A stretch of 64,000 nucleotides of DNA. It comes from Trichormus_B sp936914905 (GTDB taxonomy: Bacteria; Cyanobacteriota; Cyanobacteriia; Cyanobacteriales; Nostocaceae). This document shows, one piece after another, positions 8,518 to 19,000 of the stretch; position 1 is the stretch's first letter; each line of letters opens with the position of its first letter. Both the position numbers and the translations under genes were made by a program. The stretch is taken from NCBI RefSeq assembly GCF_039871975.1, contig NZ_JBDPLL010000001.1, one strand, 5' to 3'. The notes below the pieces were generated by a model. It saw nothing but the letters and a program-made list of their open reading frames with translations. It did not search any database and was not told where the DNA came from.

Positions 8518-10920
8518 TTAATGAGCAAAGCGTCTTAATAAAACTGAGTTAGTGACAACACTAACTGAACTGAAAGCCATGAGTGCAGCTGCGCCGGATG
8601 GACTTAGAACAAAACCCAAGCTAGGTAATAAAGTACCTGCTGCTAAAGGAATACCAATTGTATTATATGCAAAAGCCCAGAATAAATTCTGACGTATTTT
8701 ATTGAAAGTTGCACGACTAAGCAAAATTGATTCTATGACATCGTTCAGATTGTCACGCATGAGTATGATTGCGGCTGTTTGCATAGCCACGTCTGTGCCA
8801 GAGTGTAAAGCGATGCCGACATCTGCTTGAGATAAAGCGGGAGCATCATTAATGCCATCTCCTATCATTGCTACGATGGATTGATGTTGACCTGTTTGAA
8901 GAGATTGTATTACTTCTGCTTTTTTTGCTGGGGGGATACCTGCCATTATATTGGTGTTGTTTATTCCCAGTTGCTCTGCGATCGCACTGACTGCTTCTAA
9001 TCTATCACCGCTGAGGAGCATGACTCGTAAACCCATCTGACGCAATTTTTCTACTGTTGCTTTTGCGTCTGGTCTGAGGGTATCGCTGACAGCAATTAGT
9101 CCTGCTAAAGTGCCATCAATGGCAACGTTAATTACTGTTTTACCGGATGTTGCCATTTTTTGGGCTTGTTGTTGTGCTGTTTCACTGAGATTAATTCCAT
9201 GCCAGTTCAACCATTCCCAGTTACCCAATAACACTGTTTTGCCTTCTACGATACCAGAAACGCCCATTCCTGGCTCGGTATGAAAGTCTATAGCATGGGG
9301 AATGGATAAATTTTGCTGTTTTACTGCTTGGTGAATAGCTGTGGCCAGGGGATGGTAAGTACCGCTTTCTACTGCTGCGGCGAGTTGGAGAAGTGATGGA
9401 GAAAATTTTTCTGAAGTTGCTGATTCTGCAAGAACTAAACAGTCTGTAACTATGGGCTTACCTGTAGTCAGAGTGCCTGTTTTATCAAAAATAACTGTAT
9501 CTAGCTGGTGGACTCGTTCTAAAACGTCGCCACCTTTGATTAATAAACCCTGTTCTGCACCCATACCAGTACCGACGAGAATGGCTGTAGGGGTCGCTAG
9601 TCCTAAAGCACAGGGACAGGCTACTACCATGACTGCGATCGCTAATTTCAAACTAATTAATAGTGAAGAGTATTCTGTATTTGGGGTTGGGTAATCTGCT
9701 GAATGATTCATCATTTCCATACCACTAGAGATGGTGATATCTGGCCAAATGTGAGTACCAAAAAAGTACCAAAAGAGAAATGTGAATAAAGAAGCAGTTA
9801 AAACCCCATAGGTAAAGTAACCAGAAACCGTATCTGCTAATTTTTGGACTGGTGCTTTGCGAGTTTGCGCAGCTTCTACCAAAGCTACGATTTGTGCCAA
9901 AGTGGTATCATTGCCTGTACGAGTCGCTTGAATTGCGATCGCACCAGACTTGTTAATAGTTCCCGCAGCCACCCCATCTCCTAACTGCTTAATAACTGGT
10001 ACGGCTTCTCCAGTTAACATTGACTCATCCACCGTCGTTTGTCCAAAGCGCACCTCACCATCAACAGGAATCTTATCTCCTGGCAGCACCTGTAACCATT
10101 CACCAACCCGCACCTGTTCAGCAGGTATTTCCACAATATTAGCCCCTGCCACTAATTTCTCCGAATCAGGGTTAACAATCAATCGAGCTGTTTGGGGTTG
10201 GAGTGCCAGTAACTGCCTAAATGCTGATGCAGCACGGCCTCTAGCTTGTTTCTCTAAAGTTCTGCCCAGCAGGATAAAACCCAGCATCATCACTGGTTCA
10301 TCAAAAAAGCATTCCCAACCCATTTGGGGAAACAAGAGAGCTATCAAACTAGCAGTATAAGCCGTCATAGTTCCCAAACTAACCAAAGTATTCATATTTG
10401 GCGCACCCCGTCGCCAACCTAACCACCCATCTATTAAAATTGGGCGACCAGGAATTAATAGTGCCACTGTTGCTAGTCCACAGTGAAACCAGATGTTATT
10501 CAATATCGGGATGATGGTGTCAGTAAAATGTCCAATACCTGAAAACACCAATAATACTCCAGCAATCACTAACTGTCTGATTACTGCTTGCATTTCCTGG
10601 TGTTGTCTTGTAGCCGAATCTTGAAGAGCCGATGTTTGACCTACTAGTGTGGTATTAGCCTTGCGGGTTTGCGTAGGAAATCCTGTTGCTGTTAATGCCT
10701 TTGCCAGTGCATCTGCATCTAGTGTACCAACTTCCGCTTCCACAACAGCTACTTCCGTGGCCAGGTTGACGCAGACGTTTTTCACTTCTGGATGTTGGAT
10801 TAGCTGTTTTTCTACCGCTATCACACACCCAGCGCATTTCATACCCGCAACATCTAAAATAATCTTTTCTGTAACTGGGGTAGATTCTGGGGTAAGTTGA
10901 GTTTCTTTGAGAAGTTGCAT
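8518..10920 (-). CDS. ctaA: copper-transporting P1B-type ATPase (CtaA-like)
   Basis: An 800-residue heavy-metal pump. One N-terminal HMA domain carries GMKCAGC (Cys29, Cys32). The membrane CPC motif (VACPCALGLATP) is near residue 433, the phosphorylated Asp (DKTGT) near 477, and the P1B HP pair (GTYHPLA) and GDGINDAP hinge follow. These mark a Cu(I) ATPase. In cyanobacteria CtaA (plasma membrane) and PacS (thylakoid) pass copper to plastocyanin and cytochrome oxidase. The MKCAGC spelling fits CtaA better than PacS, but that assignment is moderate. It is monocistronic, with ATG start and no adjacent copper chaperone or regulator. Confidence 0.85.
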   Translation of the reverse strand: MQLLKETQLTPESTPVTEKIILDVAGMKCAGCVIAVEKQLIQHPEVKNVCVNLATEVAVVEAEVGTLDADALAKALTATGFPTQTRKANTTLVGQTSALQDSATRQHQEMQAVIRQLVIAGVLLVFSGIGHFTDTIIPILNNIWFHCGLATVALLIPGRPILIDGWLGWRRGAPNMNTLVSLGTMTAYTASLIALLFPQMGWECFFDEPVMMLGFILLGRTLEKQARGRAASAFRQLLALQPQTARLIVNPDSEKLVAGANIVEIPAEQVRVGEWLQVLPGDKIPVDGEVRFGQTTVDESMLTGEAVPVIKQLGDGVAAGTINKSGAIAIQATRTGNDTTLAQIVALVEAAQTRKAPVQKLADTVSGYFTYGVLTASLFTFLFWYFFGTHIWPDITISSGMEMMNHSADYPTPNTEYSSLLISLKLAIAVMVVACPCALGLATPTAILVGTGMGAEQGLLIKGGDVLERVHQLDTVIFDKTGTLTTGKPIVTDCLVLAESATSEKFSPSLLQLAAAVESGTYHPLATAIHQAVKQQNLSIPHAIDFHTEPGMGVSGIVEGKTVLLGNWEWLNWHGINLSETAQQQAQKMATSGKTVINVAIDGTLAGLIAVSDTLRPDAKATVEKLRQMGLRVMLLSGDRLEAVSAIAEQLGINNTNIMAGIPPAKKAEVIQSLQTGQHQSIVAMIGDGINDAPALSQADVGIALHSGTDVAMQTAAIILMRDNLNDVIESILLSRATFNKIRQNLFWAFAYNTIGIPLAAGTLLPSLGFVLSPSGAAALMAFSSVSVVTNSVLLRRFAH

Positions 10921-11370
10921 GGCAAGTTTTGAGATTTGCTACCAAAATTCAATGCCTGACAAAAGGATTGTCTACTTTGAGAGTAGGCTAAATCTGGAAC
11001 TATAGACAACTATGAGATAAAAAAGCATAAGTTTAGGAGTGTGGCTTTCTCCATGCTATGCCTACAGGACACTACATTAGGGTACGCTATCAGGAGTTCA
11101 GTTTCCTCTACATCCCTACACCCCTACACCCTACGCCAATACATCATATAAATCACTGATGCTATCTCCATGGGCAACATGAAAATTAGGCTTTTATAGA
11201 AATAGTGGATTTCCAAACTAGGCATGGTGCTGAAATTAACGATACCTAAAAGTAATAATATTACCGAAGTCCTCTGCTGAGATTTTAAAATTGCCATACC
11301 CATAAATTTGATATTTGAGATCGGGAATAGTTGTTATGCGCCAAAAATATATAGGTGATAATACAAATTT
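10921..11370. other. intergenic spacer
   Basis: 450 bases between the copper ATPase start and the TM2 gene end. A C-rich stretch with repeated CCCTACA occurs near 11110-11140. No gene, tRNA or clear terminator is seen; an upstream regulatory region for the ATPase gene should lie just after 10920. Confidence 0.4.
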
Positions 11371-11646
11371 CTAAAACCAGCCCTGCTTTTTGACAAAGTA
11401 GGTATTAACAAAATCTTCATGGTTTTTATTTAAGTAAATCATGCCTTCAATTAAACCTACAAGTTGCATAGTTAGCAATGTAAATCCGTAGGTGAGAGAA
11501 CCACCAACTACAGAAATTACTAACATAATAAAACCTTCTGGTGCGTAACCAAGAATAAACTTATGTAGTCCAAATCCACCAAAAATAATGCCACAGTAAC
11601 CAGCTAAAAGTTGTTTATTCGCATGAGATGGGTTGATATTAGCCAT
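11371..11646 (-). CDS. TM2-domain small membrane protein
   Basis: About 91 residues with the TM2 pattern: a first segment rich in Gly (LLAGYCGIIFGGFGLHKFILG), a short polar turn and a second hydrophobic segment (VGGSLTYGFTLLTMQLVGL), then a polar C-terminus (NTYFVKKQGWF). TM2 proteins are widespread two-helix membrane proteins of unclear role. A strong AAAGGAG lies upstream; it is 5 nt before an in-frame GTG at 11652 and 11 nt before the ATG at 11646, so either may be the start. Confidence 0.85.
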   Translation of the reverse strand: MANINPSHANKQLLAGYCGIIFGGFGLHKFILGYAPEGFIMLVISVVGGSLTYGFTLLTMQLVGLIEGMIYLNKNHEDFVNTYFVKKQGWF

Positions 11647-11850
11647 ATTCACTTCATCTCCTTTGTGTGTTGACTTCTCACTTTCGTGCAGAGGTACTAA
11701 GTGTTTACAGGTTAATAGTGATTATGTCAGGATCTTTTTTGACTTTGGTGTAATCATGAGAATACATTAATTTTCTGAAGTTGTCAGTCTATATGCACAC
11801 AGAAAAGTTTAATAATTCAGCGTAATCAAACATAAAATACTCAAAGTATA

Positions 11851-11884
11851 TATCCCCGATTCCTTCATGAAGAAATCGGGGATA
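11851..11884 (-). terminator. hairpin downstream of the CPBP protease gene
   Basis: TATCCCCGATTCCTTC pairs with GAAGAAATCGGGGATA (one mismatch) around a 2-nt loop. It lies about 85 bp past the stop of the gene ending at 11968. There is no long U-run, so it may act as a transcript-end stabiliser as much as an intrinsic terminator. Confidence 0.6.
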
Positions 11885-11967
11885 TTATAGGTCAAACTAC
11901 ATCTCAAGTATTGAGAATTTTGTAGGGTTAATATGTGTCTTTACGCTATCAAAATTGTTAATTAGTA

Positions 11968-13506
11968 TTAATTATTGCCACTTCCTAAAAGAAACAAACT
12001 TAGTAATGTGCCACTGTTCCAGAGACTGTGAAGAAGCATAGGGGCGAGAAGATTACGCGATCGCGTGTATATTATTCCTAATACAATTCCTAATGCTGTT
12101 AGTGGGAGGATTTCTGACAAACTCAGATGAGCCGCAGCAAATAACAAGCTACTAGCACCAATTGCGCCCCAAACAGGGATATAACGAGTCAAGGATGGTA
12201 ACAAAAAACCGCGAAATAGAAATTCTTCAAAAAATGGCGCAGCTATACTCGCAGTAAAGAATAATATCCCTAATGCTATATGATCTCTACTTTCCAACGC
12301 CAGTTGCAATAGTGGATTACTGCCACCTTGTCCTTGCCATAATTGTTGATTAATCAACGACACTATCACCACAATTGGTAAAGCGGTGCAGTAACCACCC
12401 AGTCCCCACAAAAACGAATTACTTTGAAATCGGAAACGAAACCACCCTTGTGGCAAAGGAAAATAACGCTTAATAGAGTAATACAACACTGACAACGCAC
12501 CCAACCCAACCAGTAAATAACTAACTAATACAGAGAAAGCCTGAAGCCTCACATTACTTGACGAACGGGAAATAGGGATAAGGCTGAACAATACAGGTAT
12601 AAATAATTGTCCCATCAGGAAAAATCCCAGAACAAAAACCTGTAAAATTGTTTCCACATCCCAAGGTGTTGACCAACGGTTGTCAGCATTTGCAGCTAAT
12701 ATAGACTCTTTTCCCTTGAGTAAAAGTTGAATAATCAAAGCTACCAGTAATATGACACCAATGAAGGCAGTTAAGCTGGGAATAGTGGCTATTATCGCTA
12801 ATTTCCACATAGCATCACTAGCGGCTGCTTGTTGTCCAGCTTTAACATCGGCTAATATATATTCACTTTGTTGGAGTTGGTACAGTTTAATTAAAGCTGT
12901 GAAGCGAAACCAACCTTCTAAGTTTCTTTGAATAAGTTGTTGAGCATTTGGTAGCAACCGAGGATATTTACTCCATAGCCCGCTTAATATCTTAGCAGTC
13001 TGTTTTAATTCGGAATTAACCTCGGAGGTTTCCTGTACTTGACTCCAAGTTTTTAAGGCCTTATCTATTTCACTTTGCTGTACTTGTAAAATTCCCAGAC
13101 GCAAGTCCAAATCATCCCGTAATTTTTGTAGTTCCTTAACAGACTTCCTTAGCTGTTCTTGGGAAGAGAGTTCTGGTAGAGGTTTAGGAGGTGTGTCTTG
13201 GCCAAGTTTTGCCAATTGAATTTCGGCTTTGTCTAAATTGGTTGCGACAGATTCGCGCGCTTGTTGATATTGCTTGGTAGCACTTTCTAGGGGTTTATCA
13301 CCCAGTATAGTTTCCCGAATAACCAAAAAATTCTCATCGTTGCTGCCTTTTGGTTGCCATGCTTGGGCTTGCAAGACAATATTTGTTTGGTATAGTTCCA
13401 GACGACTTTGGAGCTGAGGTTTTTCCCAACTACCAAATAAAGATAAGCCTGATGTCATGATGGCTAACAGTGTTAGCACAATTAACAGCAACCGTTTGAA
13501 TGTCAT
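11968..13506 (-). CDS. CPBP-family intramembrane metalloprotease (Abi/CAAX type)
   Basis: 512 residues: an N-terminal hydrophobic anchor, a long soluble helical/coiled-coil region (about 45-210), then a C-terminal membrane domain with the CPBP signatures FFEEFLFRGF (EExxxR near residue 425), FAAAHLS and LAPMLLHSLWNS. The Glu pair and the His residues are the expected metal ligands. Substrates of cyanobacterial CPBP proteins with this large N-terminal region are unknown. An IS605-type element ends roughly 130 bp upstream, so the native promoter may have been displaced. Confidence 0.85.
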   Translation of the reverse strand: MTFKRLLLIVLTLLAIMTSGLSLFGSWEKPQLQSRLELYQTNIVLQAQAWQPKGSNDENFLVIRETILGDKPLESATKQYQQARESVATNLDKAEIQLAKLGQDTPPKPLPELSSQEQLRKSVKELQKLRDDLDLRLGILQVQQSEIDKALKTWSQVQETSEVNSELKQTAKILSGLWSKYPRLLPNAQQLIQRNLEGWFRFTALIKLYQLQQSEYILADVKAGQQAAASDAMWKLAIIATIPSLTAFIGVILLVALIIQLLLKGKESILAANADNRWSTPWDVETILQVFVLGFFLMGQLFIPVLFSLIPISRSSSNVRLQAFSVLVSYLLVGLGALSVLYYSIKRYFPLPQGWFRFRFQSNSFLWGLGGYCTALPIVVIVSLINQQLWQGQGGSNPLLQLALESRDHIALGILFFTASIAAPFFEEFLFRGFLLPSLTRYIPVWGAIGASSLLFAAAHLSLSEILPLTALGIVLGIIYTRSRNLLAPMLLHSLWNSGTLLSLFLLGSGNN

Positions 13507-13726
13507 CTATCCCCCTTTAACTTACCAGTTGAGAGCGTGCCCCCCTTGGAAATTATAAGCCAGTCATCCTCTAACAGAATTTTGGATTTTGAATTCACCC
13601 TACAGATAAATCCGGGGGCTTGAGGATTTTGGATGTTCGTCTTGACATATTCACCGACGTGAAGGTGCGGAGATTCTTGACAGTTCACAGTAACTTGCTC
13701 TCTTTGTAGTCTGACAGTCACTCCCT

Positions 13727-14545
13727 ATCTGTTTAAGGTCGTGGCGATGCCCCATCCCGACCATTTCTATATTTTTAGATGCGTTCTCATCTCGGTCTTG
13801 CTCACTACCACAATTTAAGAAGAGTATTGAGGGAATAGAGAGGTCAATTTTGCGCCAACGAAAACAGCAGCATGAGCATATTTGGCTTGTTGGTTGCCAT
13901 CTATACTATGATGCGAAAATCACGATGAAATTTTTCCGATTTAGCCTCACAAAAATTTCTAAATTCTCACCATCCTTGCAAACTGATTACCCTAGATAGT
14001 TTAGGATTTTTTACCATTCCCGATACGTTCAAATCTTCTAGGACAATTACTTGGTTATTGCTAATTATCTTTGTTGATAGTTTGTGCAGAAAGTCTTTTC
14101 TCTTATCAGCAATTTGGTTGTGTAGTTTAGCAATCTTGACGCAAGTTTTATTTCTTTTCTTTGAGTCTTTCTGAGACCGTGCTAATTTTCGCTGTAACTT
14201 GCGAATTTTGCGGTCTAACTTTCTTTGAGTAGTCAGGACTTTGAACTTTTTTACCATTGCTCATGACAGCAAAAGTTTTAATTCCCAAGTCAATACCAAT
14301 GCTTTGGCTTTTGGCACTGGTTAGACTTGGCTCAACTTCTACAACAAAACTCAAGAAGTAATTAAAAAAGTTTTTGTAGGCAAGATCCAAATGTCTAAGA
14401 GACTGCTGTAATGCTACTGAAGAAACATCTGACAACCACTTTTTAGCTTCAGTATTTTTAGCTTGGGTAAGCATTGCAGATAGTTTGTTGTATCCTGGCA
14501 ATAATTTTGCGGACTGCTTGCAGAAAGCTAAGGCTTAGTTCCAAA
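13727..14545 (-). pseudogene. tnpB: tnpB (IS605 OrfB, RNA-guided nuclease family) remnant
   Basis: Pieces in two frames (14148-14501 and 13967-14257, then unmarked sequence to about 13727) give the RuvC-I motif GIDLGIKTFAV, the RuvC-II Glu block VLEDLNVSGMVKNPKLS and the end DRDENASKNIEMVGMGHRHD. The N-terminus is lost (the frame opens around FCKQSAKLLPGYNKL), there is a frameshift near 14200, and the stretch between RuvC-II and the zinc ribbon is shortened and broken. TnpB proteins are nucleases guided by an RNA from the element's end; this copy is inactive. Confidence 0.8.
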
Positions 14546-14681
14546 CTAAGCGAACACAAGCAAACAACTGGCTTAAACACTTTTTCTGTTAGTCTGTTAG
14601 GTAGAACCCATACTTATAACTTGCTTTCATTGCTTATGCTATAATTGGTCTGTTAGGTTATTGTACATTACTTAGCCTGAC

Positions 14682-15087
14682 ATGACAAGTGGGTTAAGAA
14701 GAGAAAGGCATAGTGTTTCAGACTTAAAAATACATTTTATCTGCGTGACTAAATATAGGAGAAAAATATTTACTTATGAAAGCCTTGAACTAATTCATAA
14801 GTCATTTATAAATGACTCTCACAAAATGGATTTCAATGTACTGAAATTTAATGGTGAGTCAGACCATATTTATGTTTTGTTAGAGTATCCTCCGAGGCTT
14901 TCAATATCCCAAATAGTTAATTCTCTTAAAGGGGTGTTTAGCCGTCGGTATGGTTAAGCTGGATATCCAAAAAGTGACGGTAAAGATGCTCTTTCGAGTC
15001 CTAGCTATTTTGTATCTTCGGTAGGGTGTGTGCCAATTGAGGTTCTCAAAAAATACATCCAAAATCAGGAAAATCCGTCTTTCTAGG
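14682..15087 (+). pseudogene. tnpA: tnpA (Y1 HUH transposase, IS200/IS605) remnant
   Basis: The frame MTSGLRRERHSVSDLKIHFI...GVFSRRYG ends at a TAA (14955-14957). Downstream, the same family continues (SYFVSSVGCVPIEVLKKYIQ, to 15087). The HUH metal motif, normally H-V-H in SDHVHLL, reads SDHIYVL: the second His is Tyr. The helix with the nucleophilic Tyr (LKKYIQNQ) survives after the stop. With both a lost His and a stop, single-strand transposition is not expected. Confidence 0.8.
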
Positions 15088-15216
15088 ACGGGGTTTAAAA
15101 CCCCACTTTTCGATAAATTAAATAAATATCCCTTGCTGAAATCCTATACTATAACAAATATGTTGATACACAAAAAATAATATACCCTACTTCTTTCAAA
15201 AATTGGGTATAGATGA

Positions 15217-15804
15217 TTACCTTTTAAATTTTCTTTCTAAGAAAGCGATAATTTGCTCCCAAGCTGAAATGGCCGCAATAGCATCATAACGATAACCATC
15301 ATCTCTCATATAAAGTATGTTCCGCTTCATAAGCAAAAAAGTGATGATGGACTTTGGTATTTTCTAAAGCATTAATTATAGTATGTCTCTCATGTTCATA
15401 AATATGCGGGTCTTGAGTTCCAAAGATTAACAACATTTCACCCTTAATTTATTAAACTCTATGAGTTGTATCAGCTACATCTTTACCTAATTTTACCCTA
15501 GAGATACCAGTAGGATAACAAGAAATACAAGCCTCAATTTCATTTTCAAAAGCAGCACGAAAAGCCAAATGTCCACCAATACAAAAACCTAAAGTTCCAA
15601 TTTATCGGCAATCACTTAACTGTCATGTTTGAGAAAATTAATGACAGCGCGAGTATCAGCATCATATTCAGAAATTAACGTTCTTCGTGCATCATCATTA
15701 CCGCGCATTCTGCCAATATCATTAGGTTCAATTACAGAACCCACAGGCTCAATGCGCTGAAAGATATCGGGTGCAGCGACAACATAACCAAAACCAGCTA
15801 AATA
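15217..15804 (-). pseudogene. dienelactone hydrolase, 3' part, split by an IS
   Basis: Minus-strand pieces read LAGFGYVVAAPDIFQRIEPV, then GFCIGGHLAFRAAFE (the nucleophile elbow G-x-C-x-G-G of dienelactone hydrolases) and the end KVHHHFFAYEAEH...ISAWEQIIAFLERKFKR. Several frameshifts and stops break it. It continues directly from the N-terminal piece at 16913-17069 across the IS5-like copy 2, so one alpha/beta-hydrolase gene was cut by this insertion and then decayed. Confidence 0.8.
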
Positions 15805-15805
15805 G

Positions 15806-16912
15806 AGACGGACGAAAATTTATAAAGGAGTCTGTGTCTGTCTTTCCATAGTGTTAAGATTAGGAAAGACTCAGGGGTGAGAATAGTAACTGATAGGAAC
15901 TATCCATGAAGATGTTGATGACTAATTCATAACTGACCTCATATCCATAACATTTCTGAAATTGGCAAAACTAATGAACCAATTATTAATGTGACTAAAT
16001 GACAAATTGTAAGAATTACTTGTTCGTAAATTCGGGAATTCAGGGGAAATCTTTGTTGAGCTACCCGGAATATTTTTACAAGTCTAATGACGTGTTCAAC
16101 AAAAATACCCTTACTGGAAAACTCCTTGTTTCGTGCCTTTTATTCTGAAGTCAATTCTCCTTTACGTAGTTTCTGATAAGGTTGCTAATATTCTTTCCTC
16201 CTTGATATGGTTTATCTCCTTCAAACGTTTGGTTGTTATGGAACTTTTCTTGTTACTCTCGAAATAAGCTAATATCACTGGTTGGTCCTTTTTCTCCTAC
16301 TTCTACATAGACAATATCTTTTCCTTCTTATAAGCTGACAAAATGTGTGCTACTTGTTCTTACCTGAAAAATACTTTTTCTGCTCCTTATTATCTGAAGA
16401 GCTTGCTCATGGCTGTTCCATTCTGTCTACTATTAAGTGAAACTCCGTCAATAGTTCTATCTCAATCACATAATCGCTATCATGTTTTTCTACCTATTCA
16501 AGGAGACTAGCAGGCAAAACATTTCCTAATATCTCTAGCCAGTAATGAAATGTGTCCTTTCCTTCCGTTTTGGAGATACGGAAATCCAAACCTAAAACCT
16601 CAAATGTTGGTATTTCCCTCAAATAGGACGAGCATAGAGATACCTGTTCTTTTCTCTCTAGTTTCGGTTTCCCCTCTCCTCCTTTCTGATTTATAGGTAT
16701 CTTTTTACTTCCTATCTCAGCTTGAAGTTTTTTATGCTGTATTTCAGCTTGGCCTAACAAGTCTTGAAACTGATGGTTAGTTATTCCCAGTATTTGTTTT
16801 CTACGATGTGGATATTCTTAAATATAATCTAAGTGGATTTTTCCTTTTGGTAGATGGTCAAAATTCCCTTCTAGCATTTTTTCGATACCCAGTTAATTTT
16901 CCTAACAGGTCT
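15806..16912 (-). mobile_element. IS5-like insertion sequence, copy 2 (longest, 1107 bp)
   Basis: Ends are AGACGGACGAAAATTTATAA and the reverse of AGACCTGTTAGGAAAATTAA, as in copies 1 and 3. The minus-strand transposase opens at 16760 (MLGQAEIQHKKLQAEIGSKK) and keeps the HTH half to LPASLLE (16494), then meets a stop. The catalytic half (to about 16130) is present as DNA but broken by frameshifts. It interrupts the dienelactone hydrolase gene. The flanks share only TATT, so a target duplication is not certain. Confidence 0.8.
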
Positions 16913-17069
16913 AATAATTAACTAACCAAATTATGGTATCACCTAATTGATAAATATCACTGTAAAAAACAATTCCTGGATATTTACTAGCTGGTTTAGG
17001 AGAAGCGACATCAACCCGCATTAAACTATCATTTACTCTTAATTCAATATTAGGTTTAACGATTTGCAT
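16913..17069 (-). pseudogene. dienelactone hydrolase, 5' part
   Basis: The ATG at 17069 opens MQIVKPNIELRVNDSLMRVD, followed by ASPKPASKYPGIVFYSDIYQ and LGDTIIWLVNY, the N-terminal strand and oxyanion region of cyanobacterial dienelactone hydrolases. It stops at the IS boundary and resumes as LAGFGYVVAAP at 15804. An upstream in-frame extension to 17186 does not look like family sequence and is ignored. Confidence 0.8.
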
Positions 17070-17240
17070 TTTCTGACTTTTTAGTAATGTGTTAATTTGT
17101 AATTCTTCAGATTTACTAATTATTAGTATATATTTATAATATTCCAGACTTCTTAAGAAAGGGAGGATGACAATAGACCTACACATTTGGGATGCTCCCT
17201 GAAAAAATGATGTTATACTATATTAGTAACGGATTAGAAT

Positions 17241-19000
17241 ATACCTTCACTTAACCAAATTATTAACGAAACCGATCATAGTAGGGTTAAAGCATTTATT
17301 AATAAATGGCGTAATTCTAGCGGTAATGAAATCGCTAATAAAGACTCATTTGTTTAGATTTATGAAGAGTATTAGGAGTCGAAACGCCACCACCACAAGG
17401 TAGTATTGTTGCGATCCCTCTTGTTTAGAAAAAAATGTTAAAATGCCGCAAACCAGTCGCGAAGTAAAACAGGGACGCATTGACTTTTATAAGTAAGGAC
17501 ATTTTATTTTAGAAGCTAAACAAGGCAGTGCGAAATCTGGGAGTAGCACACCAAAAAGAGGAAGTACAGCATATAACATATATATGCAAAAGGCTTTTGT
17601 TCAAGCTACAGCGTATGCACCTCATTTATCAGTCAAACCACCATCTTTCTTAACCTGTAGTATCGTTTTATACTTTGAAATATGGATAGGCTTTAGTGGT
17701 GACTATGGCGGTCATGGGGCTGGAGAAAAAATTAAACTTGATGATTTATTAAAACCAGATATTTTTGATTTATTTGTTGATCTGTTTACAGATCTCAAAA
17801 ACCTAGACCAGAAAAAATTAGAGCTAAAGTAACACGACAAGTTACCAATGATTTAGCTAAATTAGCATCTTGGTTATGAAAACAGGAATATAACCCCTAA
17901 AAAGTGGCTGATGTTTTGATGCATTTTATTTTTACCATGTTTGCAGAAGATGTACAATTACTCAAGGGCGAAGTTTTTACTACAGCATTAAAATCCAGAT
18001 GGATATCGAGCCCTAACAAGTTTAAATCATAAATTGAAAGTTTATGGAAAACCATGAATACTGGGGGTAATTTGGGGTTTGATGCTATCTTAAAAGTTAA
18101 TGGTAGCTTATTTGCAGATGGGATAGTTTTTAATTTACCGAAAGTACAATTAGACGTTTCACTCGCAGCAGCTGAAAAAGATTAGAGTCAAATTGAACCT
18201 GCTATTTTTGGTACTTTATTAGAAAGGACTTTAGATAGTAAAGAACGTAGTAAATTAGGCGCACATTATACCCCGCGTGCCTATGTTGAAATGTTAGTGC
18301 TTCCGGTGGAGAAACTTTGCGTCAAGATTGTTTAGAAACAGAAATTGTTGTTTATCAACTCGAACGCAGCCCAGCAAATAAAAAGAAAGCAGTAGATTCA
18401 ATTAATAAATTAATGCAAAAATTACGTTACTACTGAAAGAGCTAAATATCGTGTTTTTATAATTTTAAGTTATGATGTTATACCTGATAATAAACTAATT
18501 GCTATAGCTCTGGAAGATGCTTACTGTTTAGGTATTTTATCCAGTAAATTCATGTTATATGGGCATTAGCAGCAGGTGGGAGATTAGAAGATAGACCAGT
18601 TTAGGTAAAAACTACCTGCTTCTATACTTTCCTGTTCCCAGATGCGACACCAGAACAAAAACAGAAAATCAGAGAATGAGGAGAAAAACTAGATGCACAT
18701 AGTAAACAAGCCCAAAACTAACATCCCGAAATTACCATCACTGGAATATCTAATTTCTTAGAAAAACTCCGCGCTGGACAACCATTCACTGATGGGGATA
18801 AAGCCTATAAGGATAAAGCCTTATTTTCGATACTCAAACAAATTCACGATGAATTAGACGCGGCTATTTCTGCTGCTTATGACTCAGAAGAAACCCTAAC
18901 AGACGAAGAAATATGATCTAAATTAGTAGCCCTCAACGCCGAACGTACAGAAGAAGAACATAACAGTATAATTCGCTGGTTGCGTCCCGAATATCAAGCA
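17241..19000 (+). pseudogene. MmeI-like (type IIL) restriction-modification gene, decayed
   Basis: Pieces in several frames follow the order of MmeI-type fused methyltransferase-endonucleases: an N-terminal region (RVKAFINKWRNSSGNE, then FILEAKQGSAKSGSSTPKRG holding the nuclease-like ExK), a helical spacer (FGDAIL/ADGIVFNLPKVQLDV region), the start of the methyltransferase (KERSKLGAHYTPRAYVE), and a C-terminal end (TDEEI...IRWLRPEYQA). At about 18300 the frame jumps from the first methyltransferase residues to a late segment (ETEIVVYQLERSPANKKK), so the SAM-binding and catalytic core is deleted. The expected start codon reads ATA. An ISAzo13-like element cuts the 3' end. Confidence 0.75.

Larger units (their letters stand above)
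13630..15110. mobile_element. dead IS605-type element with divergent tnpB and tnpA remnants
   Basis: tnpB (minus) and tnpA (plus) remnants diverge, as in IS605. The left boundary carries a TCTCCGCACCTTCACGTCGG-like hairpin region (13640-13690) typical of tnpB-side ends. The right boundary (about 15075-15105) has GGGGTTTAAAACCCC, a perfect stem with a one-base loop. Both genes are broken, so the element should be immobile. Exact ends cannot be fixed by eye. Confidence 0.7.

Noticed and set aside
9452..10360. Plus-strand frames within the copper ATPase gene
   Set aside because: Shadows of a strongly supported minus-strand gene.
13503..13721. 72-codon GTG frame overlapping the CPBP protease start by ATGA
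   Set aside because: Its first half lies in the IS605 end and tnpB tail region; no family resemblance, so the overlap is probably chance.
16911..17186. 91-codon frame as an independent gene
   Set aside because: Only the part from 17069 is family sequence; it is the 5' piece of the split dienelactone hydrolase.
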